Of a stretch of 64,000 bases of DNA, positions 10,977 through 22,348 are shown piece after piece. How positions within the stretch are numbered: position 1 is the first letter of the stretch; the number at the start of each line of letters is the position of its first letter. Under the pieces are notes generated by a model, which saw only the letters and a program-made list of their open reading frames with translations, did no database searches and was not told where the DNA came from. The translations under genes were made by a program, and so were the position numbers. The DNA is from Bombardia bombarda (Eukaryota; Ascomycota; Sordariomycetes; Sordariales; Lasiosphaeriaceae). The DNA lies in the NCBI GenBank assembly GCA_030512295.1, contig JAULSR010000002.1:9734001-9798000 (forward strand), given 5' to 3'.

Positions 10977-12598
10977 ATGCGACCCTTCCGCACCGTTTTC
11001 GCCGCGATTCGCACATCCCGACCAGTCTTTGCCGCAACACCACCTCCACAACGAGCCTTCGCCAGCTCTTTACCACGACTCAAGATGGACTACAACAGGA
11101 TCCTCCAGGGCAAGTACCCGGCAAAGGCCCACGCCAAGCGCGTCGCCGACTACATTCGCTCCAAGGTGCCTGGTGCGACGGGCGTGCTCTATGTCGAGAG
11201 CCGGGGGACAAAGCTGCTGGAGGACAATGACGAGAACGAGCCATTCCGGTACCTATTCAAGAGACCATATCCGTTTACTGCCAATCATGACTGACAGAGA
11301 GCCTCGATTGCAGCCAGCGTCGCTACTTCTACTACCTGACGGGCTGCCCCCTCGCCGACTGCTATCTCGTCTACGACATGGACACGACCAAGTCAACCCT
11401 CTTCATCCCGCCCATCGACCCCGAGAGCGTCATCTGGTCTGGTCTGCCTGTGTCGGCCGAGGAGGCCAAGCAGCAGTTCGACGTCGACGAGGTGCGCTAC
11501 ACCAACGACATCAATGCCACCCTTGCCCACGAGGGCGCCGAGAAGGCCAACGCCACCGTCTTCGCCATCCCCAACCAGGTCTCGGAGCAGGTGACCTTCC
11601 TCGAGTTCGACCACAAGAACTTTTCCATCCTCAAGGAGGCCATCGAGGTGTCGCGTGTCATCAAGGACGAGTTCGAGCTGGCCATGATCGCCAAGGCCAA
11701 TGACATCAGCAGCGAAGCCCACCTCGCTGTCATGAAGCGGGTCAAGCACGCCGAGAACGAGCGCGAGCTCGAGGCCCTCTTCCTGCAAAAGTGCATCGCC
11801 GCCGGCGCCCGCAACCAGGCGTACCACAGCATCGTGGCGGCTGGTAGAGCCGCCGCTACCCTGCACTATGTGCACAACAACGCCCCCATGGCCGGCAAGC
11901 TCAACCTCTTGTTGGACGCCGGCTGCGAGTGGGACTGCTACGCTTCGGACATCACGCGCACCTTCCCGATCAACGGCAAGTTTTCGACCGAGAGCAGAGC
12001 CATCTACGACATTGTCTACAAGATGCAGCTGGACTGCATCGCGGCTTTGAAGGAGGGTGTCTTGTGGGACGATGTGCACCTGTTGGCGCACAAGATTGCC
12101 ATTGATGGCCTGTTGGAGCTGGGCATCCTGAAGGGTGACAAGGATGAGATTCTGGCCAGCCGGACGAGCGTCGCCTTCTTCCCTCACGGTCTGGGCCACT
12201 ATCTCGGCATGGACACTCATGACACCGGCGGCAATCCCAACTATGCCGATAAGGACACCATGTTCCGCTATCTCCGAGTGAGGGGGTCGCTGCCTGCGGG
12301 CAGTGTGATTACGGTCGAGCCGGGCATTTATTTCTGCAACTTTATTATCGACCCGTTCTTGAAGGATGCAAAGCACGCAAAGTACATTGATGCGGGCGTG
12401 CTTGAGAAGTACTGGGATGTCGGGGGTGTCCGGTAAGCCCTGATTTCCAGAGGCAAGAGTGGTGATTCAGTGGTGGCTGACGTGTTATGTCTATCTAGGA
12501 TCGAGGACAATATCCTCATCACAGAGACTGGGTCCCAAAACTTGACACCGGCGATCAAGGACCCGGCCGAGATGGAAAAGATCATTGCCGAGAGCTAG
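10977..12598 (+). CDS. pepP: Xaa-Pro aminopeptidase/dipeptidase PepP (M24B)
   Basis: Exons 10977-11248, 11314-12432 and 12499-12598; introns split Arg codons in phase. The form starting at 11085 is 460 aa, matching fungal PepP, and begins MDYNRILQGKYPAKAHAKRV, typical of the family. An in-frame ATG at 10977 adds 36 residues rich in Arg/Ser/Ala, a probable mitochondrial targeting peptide (496 aa). Domains: AMP_N creatinase-like domain (~1-140), then the pita-bread M24 catalytic domain. In 460-aa numbering the five metal ligands are all present: Asp256 (LLLDAG), Asp267 (ASDITRTF), His350 (GLGHYLG), Glu390 (VEPGIYF) and Glu430 (RIEDN, reached only by splicing into exon 3). It removes N-terminal residues preceding proline, using a dinuclear Mn2+ centre. 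Cytosolic and mitochondrial forms from alternative starts are inferred. Confidence 0.93.
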
Positions 12599-13368
12599 GA
12601 TCCCTGGTTTAATACCTTCGGTAGGTTGGTGTAAGTACTTGGGGAAACCCGAGTTTTTGACGCTGTGGTGGATTTGAACGGGGCCGATCCATGATAGGAA
12701 GCCACAACTATCAGTTATTGTTGACATCATATCCGTTGTATTAGGTTTTCCCACTTGCCGGTTTTAAGGGTGAGCCTGATCGGTGTGGCGTGTTGTATAT
12801 ATACATACTGTCAACATGTCATTACATCAAGTTGGAAGTCGTTTTCCGTCTAACTAAGCAGGAACTGACGAGGTAGTATAGTTTCTGGATGCTGTTCACG
12901 TCATGGTTGTTTTCCCACTCCGTTCATGGCGTCAACCATCTCCTCGATGCAAGGAAATAAACACAAACAATCGCATTTCTTGATCTTTTCTTTCTGGCTA
13001 AGGTGAAGACGGTTCACCGTTCATGGATTTCGGTCGCTGTCAAGTGTGATCTGTGACGTAGCGCTGGGGATTGCCGGTAAATCTCCATGAGCCACCCACG
13101 GAAAGCCAAAGCTTAGGAAGGAGAGTCTCCACACAACGGGACCAGCAGTTGAGTTGTTGACAATGACGGAGATGGCGCAAGTTGGGTTGGGAAGCTGCGA
13201 TAAAGGCTGCAGTTGTCTCGCTTCCTCGGTGTCGATATTTGCTTCTTTTCACTCGGCATCAACACACTCAACACTTCTATCTGGGTTTCCAGCTTCCAAA
13301 TTTACCAATAGCGCAATACCAACCTACGAAAGCAAAGCATTCATCAGTTGCATTAGCCATTACCCATC
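12599..13368. other. Intergenic, no gene seen
   Basis: 3' region of pepP followed by the promoter of a secreted-protein gene. The final ~60 bases are CA-rich leader-like. A TATATATAC stretch lies near 12796-12804. Confidence 0.5.
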
Positions 13369-14168
13369 ATGTACTACAACGCCAAGACCCTCGTCGCATG
13401 GGCAGCCGCAGCAGCAGCGGTCCTGCCCGTCCACGCCCTCCACATCGCCGTGCGTCCGGCCTACCCAGCCCCAGAGGAGAACCATGTCCAGGTATGTCAA
13501 CTCCTTCTTCGTCATGAGGAATGGCAAAATGGAACAGCCAGACTGACGATGGGTAGGTACACCAGGACCATCAGGACGCAGTTGCCAGCACCATCCGTGT
13601 CGACCGCGTCAACCCCACGCAACGCTCTTCCCTCCATACGGCGGCGAGCCTGTCTGGATCACTCGAGCCACCCAACGTCAAACAGCCACACGAGAATGAA
13701 CCGCGTAACCCACAGCTAGTTGTCGAACTAGATCCCAATACACTCCCACAGGCACTACACAACGAGCCAGATCTCCCAGCACCCACAGCCGACATCCATA
13801 TCGAGCCCATCTCCCCTCGCGACAGTCTTGTCAACCTCACCACCCTAGGTGTCCTGGAGGGCCCTCGGGTGCCCACGTGTGCCCGTAAGCCGGGCAAGCT
13901 GCACACGCAGCGCCAGTGGACCATCAGCTACGACGAGGACGACAAGTACAACGGCAAGCGCTGCGGGCAGTCGATCAAGTCGGCCATGCGCTGGCATCTC
14001 CTCTGCCACCCGCTGACGGACTGGACTTGCGTTGCCAGCGGGTCGCCCGGCTACGGAGGCGTGACGGTGCAGTTCCATACGCCGCGGACGTGTAGCGACA
14101 AGAGCATCCGGTCAGCGGTGAGCAAGGGCACCAATGGACAGGTTGATGTATGGTGTCAGCACCATTAA
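13369..14168 (+). CDS. Secreted six-cysteine protein, effector-like
   Basis: Exons 13369-13491 and 13557-14168, intron 13492-13556 (GTATGT donor, TAG acceptor), 244 aa. A signal peptide is clear: MYYNAKTLVAWAAAAAAVLP with cleavage near VHA. A proline/asparagine-rich, acidic linker (~40-150) follows. The last ~90 residues are a compact domain with six cysteines (VPTCARK, KRCGQS, HLLCHP, DWTCVA, RTCSDK, DVWCQHH), presumably three disulfides. The joined frame from 13557 has no stop. I do not recognise the domain. Its size, secretion signal and even cysteine number fit candidate effectors or cell-surface proteins of fungi, but that is inference. The intron falls just after the signal peptide region. 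Confidence 0.8.
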
Positions 14169-15116
14169 CTGTGTGGTGTTTGGGTGAGGGAGAAGGTAAT
14201 CGAAGGGGGCTGACGAGGGGTATTGTAATACTAGAGTTGTATTGTTAGAACAGTCTTTAGGCAGTGTCAGAGCCGGGCTTCCTGTGTCGACTACTTTTCT
14301 GTAAGGGATGGAAGGGAGCGAGAAGTACCTCGAAATGCCTAGTTTGAGTTAGTGTAGACTAATACTGTATTGTTAGAATTAATTATAGGATGTTATTCTT
14401 TTCGTGGCGCGCACAGTCGTGATGATTAATGGGGCAACGGCTGATTACCTACCTACTTTGTTGCCTCCTTCAGCTACCCATATATTATACAGATATTTGT
14501 CTCAACTTATCTCGTCAGCTTGGAGTTGTGTCCAAGATTCTGCTTCAACACACCAACGTGAGCCACGAGCCCAGATTGGCGTGATTTCGGATTTCAAAGA
14601 CATTCACTTTCCCCTGCCCCATTACCAATCGCTTTTTCAAGTTTCAAATCCATCCCACATTAAACCATGGTTCTGCATCTTGTGCCATCGCAGCCCAGCG
14701 CCTTCTTAGTAACGTCAGACGACCTGTTGGCGCCATCCCCAATCGCAACCACAATACGCAGTCCGAGCGTATATCTACCAAATGCAGCCATAAATGCCAT
14801 GGTACTTTGGTATTACCAAATAAAAATCAACAAGACATGACGTCACAGCATCTTGACTCTATCATCAACCATATCTGGTTGTTTGCGGTACTTTTGTCGT
14901 AATAACATGCAGAGTACATTTGCCAGTACGATTATGCGCCGTTGAATCCGAAGGAGTATGCATATTTCCAACGGATGGGATGGACCAATATCTGCTTATA
15001 ATTCTCGTATCATGTAATTAGTATATACTCGACGATGTGGGATGGTGTGTTTGCCGATCTCGACACCGGCTGAGAGGTTGAAGACCATGGAATCAGCAGC
15101 TGCCGAGCTCAGAATC

Positions 15117-15455
15117 TCACGATACACATTTGTTGAGGACAGCTTGTTCTATTAACTGCTTATAAATGCCTAGGTAGAAGTTCGAATGATGATTATTAAC
15201 AAAAGGGATAATGGTGATTACAGCTTGATAAATGTTGTTTAGTGATATCCTAGGTATTCTCAGGTGAGGTCTGGTGGTCCCGACAAGCTGGGCGCCAACT
15301 GCATCGACTACGACTTGCGGATCGGAAATTGTGTAGGCAATGTGGGATGGGATGACGACCAGCACGGTGCTTGTATCATGATTGGCTGCAATAGGGATCG
15401 GCCCCCATCGAGCTGCAGTGTATGCAGACTCAGGAACCCGGTCAACAGGGTGCAT
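15117..15455 (-). CDS. Uncertain small ORF, possibly a gene remnant
   Basis: A 112-aa frame whose central part (AARWGPIPIAANHDTSTVL to about GTTRPHL) reads like real protein. It lacks a signal, a known motif or a confident upstream exon. After RPHL the composition becomes AT-driven, so the end may be artefactual. It could be a decayed gene or chance. A possible acceptor (GACTTAG) lies just upstream of its ATG. Confidence 0.22.
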   Translation of the reverse strand: MHPVDRVPESAYTAARWGPIPIAANHDTSTVLVVIPSHIAYTISDPQVVVDAVGAQLVGTTRPHLRIPRISLNNIYQAVITIIPFVNNHHSNFYLGIYKQLIEQAVLNKCVS

Positions 15456-15572
15456 ATGCTAAGTCTAAGTCAATGGCGTGTTCCCCTCATCTGAGCCGAA
15501 TATAGTCGATGGCTATATCGCCCAACCTGATGAAATCAAAGCCCGACATTGAACTTTGGTTGACGTGTTGAA

Positions 15573-15580
15573 GTATAAAG
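15573..15580 (+). promoter_or_regulatory. TATA-like element of the epoxide hydrolase gene
   Basis: GTATAAAG lies about 105 bases before ATG 15683 and is followed by a CT-rich leader. Assigned on position and sequence only. Confidence 0.4.
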
Positions 15581-15682
15581 ACCATTGCCATCTCCCACTC
15601 TGTTTCGTCATCAGACGTTTCATTAATTATCATTCGCCAAACTCTCCAATACTCTCTAACCCACATCCATAGTGACTCAAAC

Positions 15683-17089
15683 ATGGCTGTCTCCCCCTTC
15701 GGCACCCTCCCGCTGGGCATCCCCGGCAATCCTGTACCCTATACCCACCACATCCCCAGCAACACCCTCCACCACCTCCCCCATCTCGTCCGCTCCGTCG
15801 ATATCGCAGTCCCCTCATACTACAACACACACGCCTACACCCCCAACGGCACCTTTGGAACCTCACTCGAATGGCTGTCCAGCGCAGCCCACACATGGGT
15901 CAACGACTTTGACTGGCGCGCCCACGAAGACCACTGGAACAGCTTCCCCAACTTCAAGATCAACGTGACGACACCGTCCGACAATCAGGCATTTAACCTG
16001 CATTTCGCCGCCCTCTTCTCCAAAAAGAAGGACGCGGTGCCCATCATCCTGATGCACGGCTGGCCAGGCAGCTGGCTCGAGTTTGTGCCCCTGCTGGATC
16101 TGATCGTGGAGAAGTACACGCCCGAGACGTTGCCGTTTCACGTCATCGTGCCGAGCATCCCAGACTATGGGCTCAGTACGAGGTCCGACGAGCTGACGAA
16201 GGAGCTTGACTTGAAGGGCGCGAGCGAGGCCATGAACGAGCTGATGAAGGCTCTGGGGTTCGGGGTCGGTGGGTATATTGCCCAGGGCGGCGATGTTGGC
16301 TATGCGCTGGCGGCATACATGTCTGCCAAGTTCGATGAGTGCAAGGCCGTGCATCGTGAGTCCATTCTTTTGTTCTTCTTCTTTTGCTTATACTTTGTAC
16401 ATGAGAGAAAAGTCGAGTCATGACAACTGACACCCTGCAGTCAATCTCATCTTCCTCGACGCCAACCAGACCGCCGCTATAGAGGCAGCAAATCTCCCCC
16501 TGACTCCAGAAGAAGAGGCCACTCTCGCTATCGGTAGGGCCTGGGGCAGCACGGGCTCTTCGTACGCATACGAGCATGGCACACGCCCGGCCACCATCGC
16601 CCTGGCCGCCATGACGAGCCCGTTGGCCATGCTGAGCTGGATGGGCGAAAAGTTCATCGAGTGGAGCGACAACCGCGACCCTCTGTCTCTCGACACCATC
16701 CTGGCTGCCGTCTCCTTCTACTGGTACACGGGCTGCTTTGGCCGCGCCCTGTGGTCTTACCGCGTCCTGACTCCCGTCATCGGCGGTGGCATCGTGGACT
16801 TGCCCATCACCTTTACCAAACCTTTTGGCTACTCCGCCTTCCCTCATGAGCTGAGCACCTTGCCCAAGTCGTGGGCTGACTTTCTGTTTCCCGACAACTT
16901 GGTCTTTTATAGGAGACATGACGTTGTGAGCTTTTCCCGAAATTCTGTTATCTTACAGTGTGTAAATGGTTCGTTCAGCTGACGTTGTGTAAACAGGGCG
17001 GACACTTTGCCGCACTGCAGGAACCTGCCGCATTCTTGGGAGACATAGAGGATTTTGTAGCGGTTGTAAAGACAAAGGTCGCATTTTGA
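15683..17089 (+). CDS. Epoxide hydrolase (EHN + alpha/beta hydrolase)
   Basis: Exons 15683-16355, 16441-16925 and 16997-17089 give 416 aa. The N-terminal EHN domain (~1-110) covers the fold as in microsomal and juvenile-hormone epoxide hydrolases. HGWPG (125-129) supplies the oxyanion hole and the nucleophile Asp204 sits in GGDVG. The catalytic His389 is in GGHFAALQEP, which exists only because of the third exon: without splicing at 16925 the frame ends before the histidine. These enzymes open epoxides to vicinal diols through an aspartyl-ester intermediate; the substrate is unknown (detoxification or secondary metabolism). No signal peptide or N-terminal membrane anchor is seen, so it is probably cytosolic. 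No biosynthetic core gene is nearby. Confidence 0.92.
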
Positions 17090-17504
17090 TCGAGTCTGGC
17101 AGGAATCTTTGAGACTGAAGAATAGCAAGCCAGGCCATTCATCAACCAGTTGGGTTAGTCACTTGCACGAGGTGATGAACTCCGAACCATACTGTAATGT
17201 AGTTATGTTATAGATACCAGGTAGCAGTAATATACAAACACCCTCCCTCCTTCTCTTTTATTTCTACTGTTTATTACTCCACCCTTGTCGTTAGTACATA
17301 AGTGTATGTCGTCCCACCCCATGATAGGACCGTCAATAACCAACCGCATTGACCTCGACGATGTATGTAACCTGGGTACACCCTCATGACAAAAGAAACC
17401 GGACAGACAGCCAAGTCATAATCTGTTGTCCGTATGTAGGAAGTATTCATATCCATTCAACCTCACGCCTCCCTCCCAATCCTTCATCATCGTTCCATCA
17501 TCAC
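17090..17504. other. Convergent 3' intergenic region
   Basis: Between the convergent epoxide hydrolase (plus) and subtilase (minus) genes. AT-rich, consistent with two 3' UTRs; nothing else seen. Confidence 0.55.
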
Positions 17505-20335
17505 CTACATACCCGCCCTCGGCACGGCCCTCTTCGCCTTGGTGGCATACCGGATCCGGAACTGCACCGTCTCAGTCAAGTCATACTCGCTTCCAAGCTC
17601 GGGCTTTCCAAAGATCCTGAGCGCCCTGACGGCCAGCTTGTACACTCCGGGGGCCACGAACGTGCCGTCGGCCAGGCTTCCATCCCAAGTCGCCTCGATC
17701 ACTCCTCTCGCGTTATACGCCAGGGGGAAGCTGGCAGGCTGGCCAAGAGACTTGGTACCAAACACGACCGGTGCGTTCTTGGCCACCGTCGTGCAGTTGT
17801 TTACGGGCACCACATCAACCCGCAGCAGCGCGCTGCCCATCGAGAGCGTCACCACAATCTTGGGGAGGACGGTCGAGTTGTACGCCGTGTCGTTTGCATG
17901 TCCGGCGGGCGGGAGGATGAAGGTCGTGTTGGGAGCAACCGCGTTGTTCTCATCGTCATTGGCCAGGCTGAGCAGCGTCGACTCACTGTCTAGCACCGTG
18001 GCCGAGTGCAGGCTGCCGACGACGCCGAGGTAAGGTAGCGAGAGGCCGGAGCCGTCGGAGCCGTTGATTGCGACGTAGCCCGAGTAAACAGGTAGGCGCT
18101 TGGCATTGAGACCCGTGGGCGCGACAGCCGTGACGGCGACGATTTGGCGTGCGCCGGCGGCCAGTGTGAAGGTGGCAGGGGCGAAGGACAGGGTGGCAAA
18201 GCTGGCCACCATCTCGTTGGGGAAGGCAGCAGGGGTGATGTCACCCTCCGCCTGGAACGTGTAACCCGTGGCGGCGCCAACGTTCTTGAGCGAGTACGTG
18301 ATGGACTTCTTGGCCGTGTTGGAGACGGTGAAGTTCCTGGTGGGGACGAAGTGGTCCGTATCGTTGAACGAGATGCTGGACACGCTGAGGAGGGTGGTGG
18401 CCTGCGCGGCGTCCCAGGCCTGGATGATGCCGCCGCCCTGCTGCGCGACGGGCGCGAGCAGCTTGGATTGCGTCTGACCGTTGGAGAAGAAGTTTGGCTT
18501 CGCCGTGGACGAGACAAGGTTCTCCAGCGTCTTGGGGTCCTTGGTGTTGCGAGCGTTCATGAGCAGGGCATAAACGGCGGCGGCCAGAGGGCACGACATG
18601 GATGTGCCTGAGAGAACACCGTACGAGCCCAGGGCGCGGGGATACGTCGACAAAATCATGCCGCCGGGGGATGAGAACTGGGGCTTCACATCAACCTCGT
18701 AGGTCGGGCCCCAGCTGCTGTACGTGCTCTGGAATCCTGGGGTCAGGGTGTTCACGAAGTTTGCGAGCGTCTTGGGGGCAGTCTGAGGATCAGCCATGTT
18801 GAGCGTAACAGTAGAACCAGCCTCAAGAGCCTTGATCCAAGCAGCGCCTTGATCGGCCGTAGTCATGGCAACGCCCAGGACGCCGTCCACGACGCCCGAA
18901 ACCACAGCAGTGCCGCCGACGTTGTTGTAGAACATAACGTACTTGGCGCCCTTGGCAGCAGCGTTGGTGATCTTCTGGACAAAGGTGCAGGTGCCGCGGC
19001 GGATCAGGACAATCTTGTTGGAGAGATCCGGGGTGGAGGCGGGGAGAGGATCGCATCCGTTGGCAGTATCGGCCGTGTTGAAGTTGACGCTCCAGAGCTC
19101 GCGGGTGACACCACCCCAGGCTGCGGGCGAGCCACCAGTGAATCCAAAAGTCTCGAGCGCGCCGTCACCAATCTTGAACTTGCTCTCGGTGAGCAGCGCC
19201 GGCGACAGGGTGTTATCGATCGATCCAATAGCCGTGACCTTGTAGCCGTTGGCGGCAGTGGAAGCGTAGAAAAGGCCCTCGCTGCCGTCGTTTCCAGCAG
19301 AAACAAGACAGGGGACGCCGTCATCGACAATACGCGACACAACGGCGGCCCATGGGTCCTCAGCCCAGCCCGATGGGCCTCCGATCGAAGCCGTGATAAT
19401 GTCACTTCCAGCCTCGTACGCCATGTTGTAAGCAGCGATGAGGATATCATTGCCGACGTCACCGGAGCAGCCAAACACGCGGTATGATCCAAGAGTCACG
19501 CCCTGGGCAGCTCCGATGATTCCATACGGGTTGTTAGACTGGGCCGCGATGATGCCAGCCACATGGGTACCGTGGCCATTGCAGTTGTCCAAGGGATCCG
19601 AGTCGGGAACCGGGGTGGTGTGGCCATTAAATGCATCTCCGACGAGATCCGTGCCGTAAGACACGAGGCAGCCCGGGCCAAAGCAGCCACCAAGAGCAGG
19701 ATGGAGGTAATCGGTCTGTGTGCATGTCAGCACCATGCCATCCCACGTTCAACATGCATCAAATAGGACTCTGACGACTTACACCGGTGTCGATGATGCC
19801 AATCTTAATGCCAGCACCAGTGTTGCCGGCATCCTTAAACTTGTTCACCTGCGTCATGAGATGAGGCGTGAAGGTATCGTTTCCGTCCGCCCGCTTCGCG
19901 ATGGCGTCTGCAACGGCGTCACCGGTAAAGTGTACCGTGTGCTGAGGAACCGAGTAGAGCTTGACAGGCCAAACATTCTTGATGGCAGGCAACTCAGCAA
20001 CCTTGGCGGCCCTGTCCTCGGAGCCCTCAACATCCTTGAACTGGATCGAAGTGCCCTTGAAGAGCTTGAAGTGAAGGTCACGACGCACAGTCGCATCATC
20101 CTTGATGGAGCTCAAAAATGCGGATGAGTCCTATATTCGCACGAGAACAGTTAGAAACAAGACCCAAGCCGCAGCAGCCAGACGTAGCGGATCTCGGCGC
20201 CGGTCTTACATGGTTGTCCTCATACTCGACGATGTACGCGCCGGGTACCACGCTCACACTCGGGGTGCGAGACGAAGTAGCTTGGCCAACGGCTGCGAGC
20301 GCCAGAAGCGACGCCCCCAATTCAATGCGAACCAT
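17505..20335 (-). CDS. Secreted subtilisin-like protease with PA domain
   Basis: Exons (minus) 20335-20210, 20130-19783 and 19715-17505, all phase 0, give 894 aa. Signal peptide MVRIELGASLLALAAVGQA. An inhibitor-I9-like propeptide follows (AYIVEYEDNH to ~140). The S8 catalytic domain has Asp156 (GIIDTG at the end of exon 2), His206 (NGHGTHVAG) and Ser in LSGTSMSCP. A PA insert (VLIRRGTCTFVQKI region) and a C-terminal Fn3-like/C5a-peptidase-type beta domain complete a length typical of the large fungal subtilases related to Vpr and Pr1C proteases. It degrades extracellular proteins. The Asp and His of the triad are in different exons, so the whole triad needs intron removal. Secretion and proteolysis are well supported; the biological substrate is not known. 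Confidence 0.93.
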
Positions 20336-22348
20336 GATGTGCTAGCTGGTTAGCTAGAGGATGGCCCGAGAGAGTGAGGGACGGGGCAGACGAGAGAAAA
20401 GAGCGTCTCGGATCGACTGCGCAGCTGGCGAGTGGGTAAATTACACACTCAATCCAGATAGCCCTGATGTCGCCTCGCCTCAAGAAAGCAGCTCGCGTGC
20501 GTGTCGAGCGGGTTGACACCATGATATATGTCCCACGATCACCGACAGGGTATGGGGTTCCGAGTCGGAGCAGGTCCTGCTGGCGCTGGCACTGGCGCTG
20601 GTGCTTGGAGCCGGGGGGGAGGCCACGCGGAGGAGCTTCCATGTTGGGAGGGACAAGACGAATCGCGGTCGAATTTACCCATACTCTTATCGACGGTGCA
20701 ATTGATTGAGCCCATTGGACGATAGTATGCACCGGCCCGAGCGAAAGGGAGCCTGGGGGGATGAGGGGGGGTCAGGGCGCATCGAGGTTGCGTTGCTGCC
20801 ACCTTGCTCGAGGAGGCAGGTCGGCCATATGACAGCCGAGGAATGCGGATCTCATTGGTTACCATGCTCGTGCCAAGCTGTATTAATTTGGAGAAGCATT
20901 GCGCAAAGTAGCATTGCAGAGCCTGGGGAACGATTTATTAGGCGGCATGAGGAGAAGATGCATGAAGCTGGAGACGATTTGGGGAGGTGAAGTGGTGAAG
21001 ATGCATGGACGACGTTGTACTGTACACACACACTCGATAGTCCAGAGCTCGCATCGAGGATCCGCACCTACATAAACGAGCCGACTAGCCAGGTCCAGCC
21101 TGTTTGATGCATCCGTAGCGGAGAGAAGTTTTACCTCGACTGTACGTGGTAAGCAGGCGCCTTTATTAGGTCCAGCACGCAACGTGCTTCTCGACTTCAA
21201 TGCCGCCTCATGGAAGCGCGACGCCGCATTCGAATCGATCGCTTGATCGTTTGATCGTGTGAAAGCTTGACGTGACGCCCACCTACCCCAGTCCAAGGCG
21301 TCAGCCCCCCGGTTCCATTGCCCATGGACCTCCCTGAACGGGCTAAGGCGTGGCGTGCGGGACGGCTGGGGCTGGGCTCGTTTGGGTAGGTCAGAAATCG
21401 GCATTGGATACCTAGCCCATCCCTGCACCGCCGGATAAGCAGTCGTCTGCAGCTCGAGCAGAGGGATGCTTGGTAGACGGATCGGAGCCTCCGCCGCGAG
21501 GAGAAATGCTGTGCTTGTAGAACCTCCATCAACACCCTGATCGAGTCCAGTCATCTTAGTCCTAGCTGTTTCGAGGAGGAGGTTGATGATAGAAATGGCA
21601 GGACGTGGAAACTAAACAGGCACTAATAAATCGCCCGGATCTAGGCCGCCATAGGGGGGTGGCTTGGGTGGAGAGATCCAACGTCGCCCCTCTCGCGGCC
21701 CGCATCCTGTTCCTGCAGCAAGCGCAGCTTTTAAGCATGCCAATTCCTTAGGTACCCCGCACTCCTTCTGAGCGAGCGTGTGCCTCACGTCGCACACGTT
21801 GCTGACGAGCGTGTCTAGGCGAGTGAGCCTGTCCATGGCTCTGGGTTGGAACGAAGGGATGGAATAGTTAGTGGTGAGGAGGTCGTTCCCGCCGCTCCCG
21901 TTTTATTCCCCCGAGAATACCTAGCAATCGGCAGACAAATCGACAATAGGCCTGGAAAGAATGCCATTCACAGCAGCTCCCAACAATTTACTCTACGGCT
22001 AGAGCCGAGCCGAACACGCCGAGGTTCACAGTTGATCCTCTTTTTGAGCCTAAATGATCCAAGGACCCAAAGAGGCTCCAGGGGTCGCATAGTGTAGTGG
22101 TATCGATGCAACCGCTGTCATGAGCCAGAACGATCCTACTCTGTGAATAAGGGAAACGTACGGGCAGGTCATTTCCCAGTGTCGTTGGTTCGATGCGCAT
22201 GTCGAGCTGCCATTTGCGGATGCCAGGGGTTGCGGATATTATTATCGATTGCAACACTGGATGCAGGTCACGTAGATCGTCCCCAAGCCTCGGGGACAGT
22301 CATGAAATGGAGGGTGACAGGCAGATCCGTCTGTTCCAGACCATCGAG
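20336..22348. other. Intergenic, no gene seen
   Basis: Two kb between two minus-strand secreted hydrolase genes. Overlapping frames on both strands show no motif or splice structure. A tRNA-like fragment near 22085-22200 was considered and rejected. This is probably promoter and 5' leader of the subtilase plus the 3' region of the esterase. Confidence 0.5.

Larger units (their letters stand above)
14169..15682. other. Intergenic, AT-rich with one uncertain minus-strand ORF
   Basis: The stretch at 14200-15100 is AT-rich without a supported gene. An uncertain 112-aa frame at 15117-15455 on the minus strand is listed separately. TACCTAGGTA-like pieces occur at 15168 and 15249. Confidence 0.5.

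Noticed and set aside
10594..11703. 369-aa plus-strand frame overlapping pepP
   Set aside because: It reads through pepP exon 1, intron and exon 2 in the wrong frame; low-complexity Arg/His/Pro tail.
11393..12376. 327-aa open frame antisense to pepP
   Set aside because: Mirror of GC-rich codon use in the real peptidase; Val/Gly/His-rich with no domain.
22079..22200. tRNA-like sequence: box-A-like TAGTGTAGTGGT and, about 95 bases later, GGTTCGATGCG
   Set aside because: The D, anticodon and T stems do not pair and no acceptor stem forms; at best a decayed fragment.
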